A stretch of 64,000 bases of DNA from Myxococcales bacterium. GTDB taxonomy: Bacteria > Myxococcota_A > Polyangia > Nannocystales > Nannocystaceae. The position numbers were made by a program, and so were the translations under genes. The stretch covers positions 186,001 to 250,000 of the forward strand of contig JACKDW010000002.1 in assembly GCA_020633295.1 (NCBI GenBank), written 5' to 3'. Below the pieces are notes generated by a model that was given only the letters and a program-made list of their open reading frames with translations, ran no database searches and had not been told where the DNA came from. Shown piece after piece: positions 62,163 through 64,000 of the stretch (the stretch's first letter is position 1; the number at the start of each line of letters is the position of its first letter).

Positions 62163-63791
62163 ATGCCTGCCCATCGGCCGTCTCTGCGCCGCGCCCGCGG
62201 CCTCGCGCTCGCGACCATAATGACGCTTGGGTCAGGTTGTGGAGCAGAGGACGTCCCCGACCCGGAGCGCCTGCCGCCGTCGTCCCTCAAGCTGCTGCGC
62301 AGCTTCGAGTACCGCAACAGCGTCGAGGATCTGCTCGGCGTCGAGCTCGCGGCCGCGCTGCCCGAGGACCTCGTGCGCGCCAACTTCTCGTCGATCAGCG
62401 CGAGCACGGACTGCTACCCCGACGTGAGCGTCGAGCAATTCGAGGCCGTCGCGATCGACGCGGCCGCGCGCGCGTTCTCGCAGCGGCCGACCCCGCTGCA
62501 GCGGCGCGGCTGCCCGGCCGCCACTCCTGACGATCCGTGCGTGCGCGCGTTCCTGGCCGACTTCGGGCGCCGCGCCTTTCGCAGGCCGCTGACCGAGGAG
62601 GAGCTGAGCCGCTACCTGTTCGTCGTCGCCAACGTCGCGCAGATCTACGACGGCGACGCGGTCAAGGGCGTCGAGCTCGCGGTCGCCGGGCTGCTGCAGT
62701 CGCCGAATTTCCTCTACCGCGTCGAGCTGGGCGCGCCGCTCGAGGACCACCCGGGCGTGCGCAAGTACAGCGACTACGAGATGGCCTCGCGCCTCTCCTA
62801 CACGCTGTGGGAGAGCACGCCGGACGACGAGCTGCTCGAGGCCGCGGCCGACGGCGAGCTGTCGTCGGCGCGCGACGTGGGCCGCCAGGTCGAGCGCATG
62901 CTCGAGGACCCGCGCGCCGACGCGGCGCTGAGCCGGTTCTGGCGCGAGCACCTCAACGTCGACCGCCTGACGCTGACGAACTACCCGCGGCCCGGCGCGA
63001 CCGAGGATCTCTACGCGGCGATGCGGGCCGAGGGGCGCGCGCTGTCCGAGCGCCTGATCGCGCCCGAGGTCGACGCGCTGGAGTTCTTGACGACCACGCG
63101 CGCGACGCTGCGCCCGGAGCTCGCCGACTTCTACGACGCCGCGCCGCTGACCGAGACCGCCGAGGTCGAGCTGCCGCCGACGCGCCGCGGCTACCTGACG
63201 AGCGGGGTGTTCCTTGCGACCAACGGCCACCCCGACAAGACCTCGCCGACGCGCCGCGGCAAGTTCATCGTCGAGCGCATCCTGTGCGGCGTCGTCCCGC
63301 CGCCGCCGCCCGATGTCGAGCTCTCGCTGCCGGAGGCGCCGGAGGGCGAGGCCACGCGCCGCGAGGTGCTCGAGGCCCACCGCAGCGCGCCCGCGTGCAA
63401 GAGCTGCCACGAGATCATGGACCCGGTGGGCTTCGCCTTCGAACACTACGGCCCGCTCGGCGAGCGCCGCGAGCTCGACAACGGCCTGCCGGTCGACGCC
63501 AGCGGGGAGTTCCGCGGGCAGGGCTTTCAGGACGCGCAGGACCTGATCCCGCTCTTGCGCGACGCGTCGGGCGTCGGCCGCTGCCTCGTGCAGCACGCCT
63601 ACCGCAACGCGATCGGCCAGCTCGAGACCGACGCGCAGCTCGTCAACATCCAGGAGCTGACCGCCGTGTTCGAAGACGAGGGCGGCCGCGAGTACCGGGC
63701 GCTCGTGCGCGAGCTCGTCAGCAGCGACGCGTTCCGCTACGCGCACGGGCTGCAGGAGACGCCCGAGGCGCTGCAGGAGGAGGGCGCGTGA
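62163..63791 (+). CDS. DUF1592/DUF1588/DUF1585/DUF1595-type cytochrome-like lipoprotein
   Basis: A 542-residue exported protein, lipobox GSGC (Cys26). Domains in order: DUF1587/1595-like (RSFEYRNSVEDLLGVEL, AFLADFGRRAFRRPLTEEEL), DUF1592 (GVELAVAGLLQSPNFLYRVELG), DUF1588 and DUF1585. CKSCH at 412-416 (then EIMDPVGFAFEHYGPLGERR) is a c-type-heme motif CxxCH. This block of domains is a planctomycete and myxobacterial set usually paired with a DUF1552 protein, as here. Start ATG 62163. Role unknown; electron transfer outside the cell is suggested by the heme motif. Confidence 0.88.
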   Translation: MPAHRPSLRRARGLALATIMTLGSGCGAEDVPDPERLPPSSLKLLRSFEYRNSVEDLLGVELAAALPEDLVRANFSSISASTDCYPDVSVEQFEAVAIDAAARAFSQRPTPLQRRGCPAATPDDPCVRAFLADFGRRAFRRPLTEEELSRYLFVVANVAQIYDGDAVKGVELAVAGLLQSPNFLYRVELGAPLEDHPGVRKYSDYEMASRLSYTLWESTPDDELLEAAADGELSSARDVGRQVERMLEDPRADAALSRFWREHLNVDRLTLTNYPRPGATEDLYAAMRAEGRALSERLIAPEVDALEFLTTTRATLRPELADFYDAAPLTETAEVELPPTRRGYLTSGVFLATNGHPDKTSPTRRGKFIVERILCGVVPPPPPDVELSLPEAPEGEATRREVLEAHRSAPACKSCHEIMDPVGFAFEHYGPLGERRELDNGLPVDASGEFRGQGFQDAQDLIPLLRDASGVGRCLVQHAYRNAIGQLETDAQLVNIQELTAVFEDEGGREYRALVRELVSSDAFRYAHGLQETPEALQEEGA

Positions 63792-64000
63792 CGATCGACC
63801 GCTACCGACGACTCGGGCGCAGGCAGCTGCTGCGCGGGCTCGGGGCGTTCGGCGCGACCGCGCTGGCGCTGCCGCTGCTCGACGTCATGCTCGACGGCAA
63901 CGGCGAGGCGCTCGCCGACGGCGCGGCGCTGCCGGTGCGCGTCGGCGTGTGGTTCTGGGGCAACGGCCTGCGCCCCGAACACTTCTTCCCCCAGGTCTCC
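63788..64000 (+). CDS. DUF1552-family protein, 5' part (continues beyond window)
   Basis: GTG 63788 overlaps the stop of the previous gene (GTGA), so translation is coupled. The visible 71 residues start MTIDRYRRLGRRQLLRGLG, a twin-arginine signal (RRLGRRQLLRG with a hydrophobic ATALALPLL core), then VRVGVWFWGNGLRPEHFFP, the beginning of the DUF1552 domain. Together with the DUF1592 protein it forms the usual pair exported by different routes (Tat and Sec/lipoprotein). Incomplete at the window edge. Confidence 0.85.
   Translation, partial: MTIDRYRRLGRRQLLRGLGAFGATALALPLLDVMLDGNGEALADGAALPVRVGVWFWGNGLRPEHFFPQVS

Overview
The window is very GC-rich DNA with dense coding on both strands. It encodes an unusually large set of secreted or lipid-anchored proteins: lipobox followed by a Ser/Thr/Gly/Asp linker, CGDG-type cysteine repeats, RCC1, FG-GAP and SBBP beta-propellers, and PEGA and FHA proteins. 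This combination points to a myxobacterium, most likely of the Nannocystis/Enhygromyxa/Plesiocystis side (Nannocystineae). That placement is inferred from protein style; no rRNA or other marker gene is present.

Layout. 17-9197 is a copper/heavy-metal block: a His-rich RND adaptor with an internal frameshift, its CusA/CzcA-type pump, a relic WD40 fragment in a low-GC scar, a VOC protein, a CsoR-type repressor behind a textbook G-tract operator, and a CopA-type ATPase. 9250-26000 is mainly surface/secreted genes: a seven-repeat cysteine lipoprotein, an alkylsulfatase-like metallo-beta-lactamase, a PEGA protein, three paralogous seven-bladed RCC1 propellers, a DUF4097-like protein, an IS110 transposase remnant and a metallophosphoesterase. 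26000-41200 carries FG-GAP and SBBP propellers, a creatininase-like/membrane protein pair, a neutral-ceramidase-like lipoprotein, a small PLD protein, a proline-repeat beta-barrel with three indels, an NPQPEPP-repeat lipoprotein, an ArsC-like protein and a fibrinogen-domain-like lipoprotein with a long (DG)n tract.

41300-64000 becomes more metabolic: thioredoxin, two AraC regulators, 3-hydroxyanthranilate dioxygenase with a geranylgeranyl-reductase-type flavoprotein, a 29-aa putative membrane micropeptide, an anchored degenerate metallopeptidase-like protein, a cardiolipin-synthase-like PLD, GlpD, an FHA membrane protein, a fused E1 alpha-beta 2-oxoacid dehydrogenase followed by an MBL hydrolase and an NDH-2-like flavoprotein, an M20 amidohydrolase, a stand-alone GyrB-like ATPase half, and a DUF1592-type/DUF1552 pair that runs off the right edge.

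The most interesting cross-cutting signal is a possible surface-lipoprotein regulon. Five intergenic sites share an ATGTCYTAWAA core, often palindromic, and four of them precede cysteine-rich or CGD-lipobox secreted proteins. Two RCC1 proteins also carry a recurrent four-cysteine insertion (C..C..CC[VIL][GA]D[ED]) in place of the simple inter-blade linker. Several low-complexity repeats (14, 12, 9 and 6 bp units) and duplicated gene ends show active slippage or duplication. The four indels seen in two genes could be real decay or assembly error.
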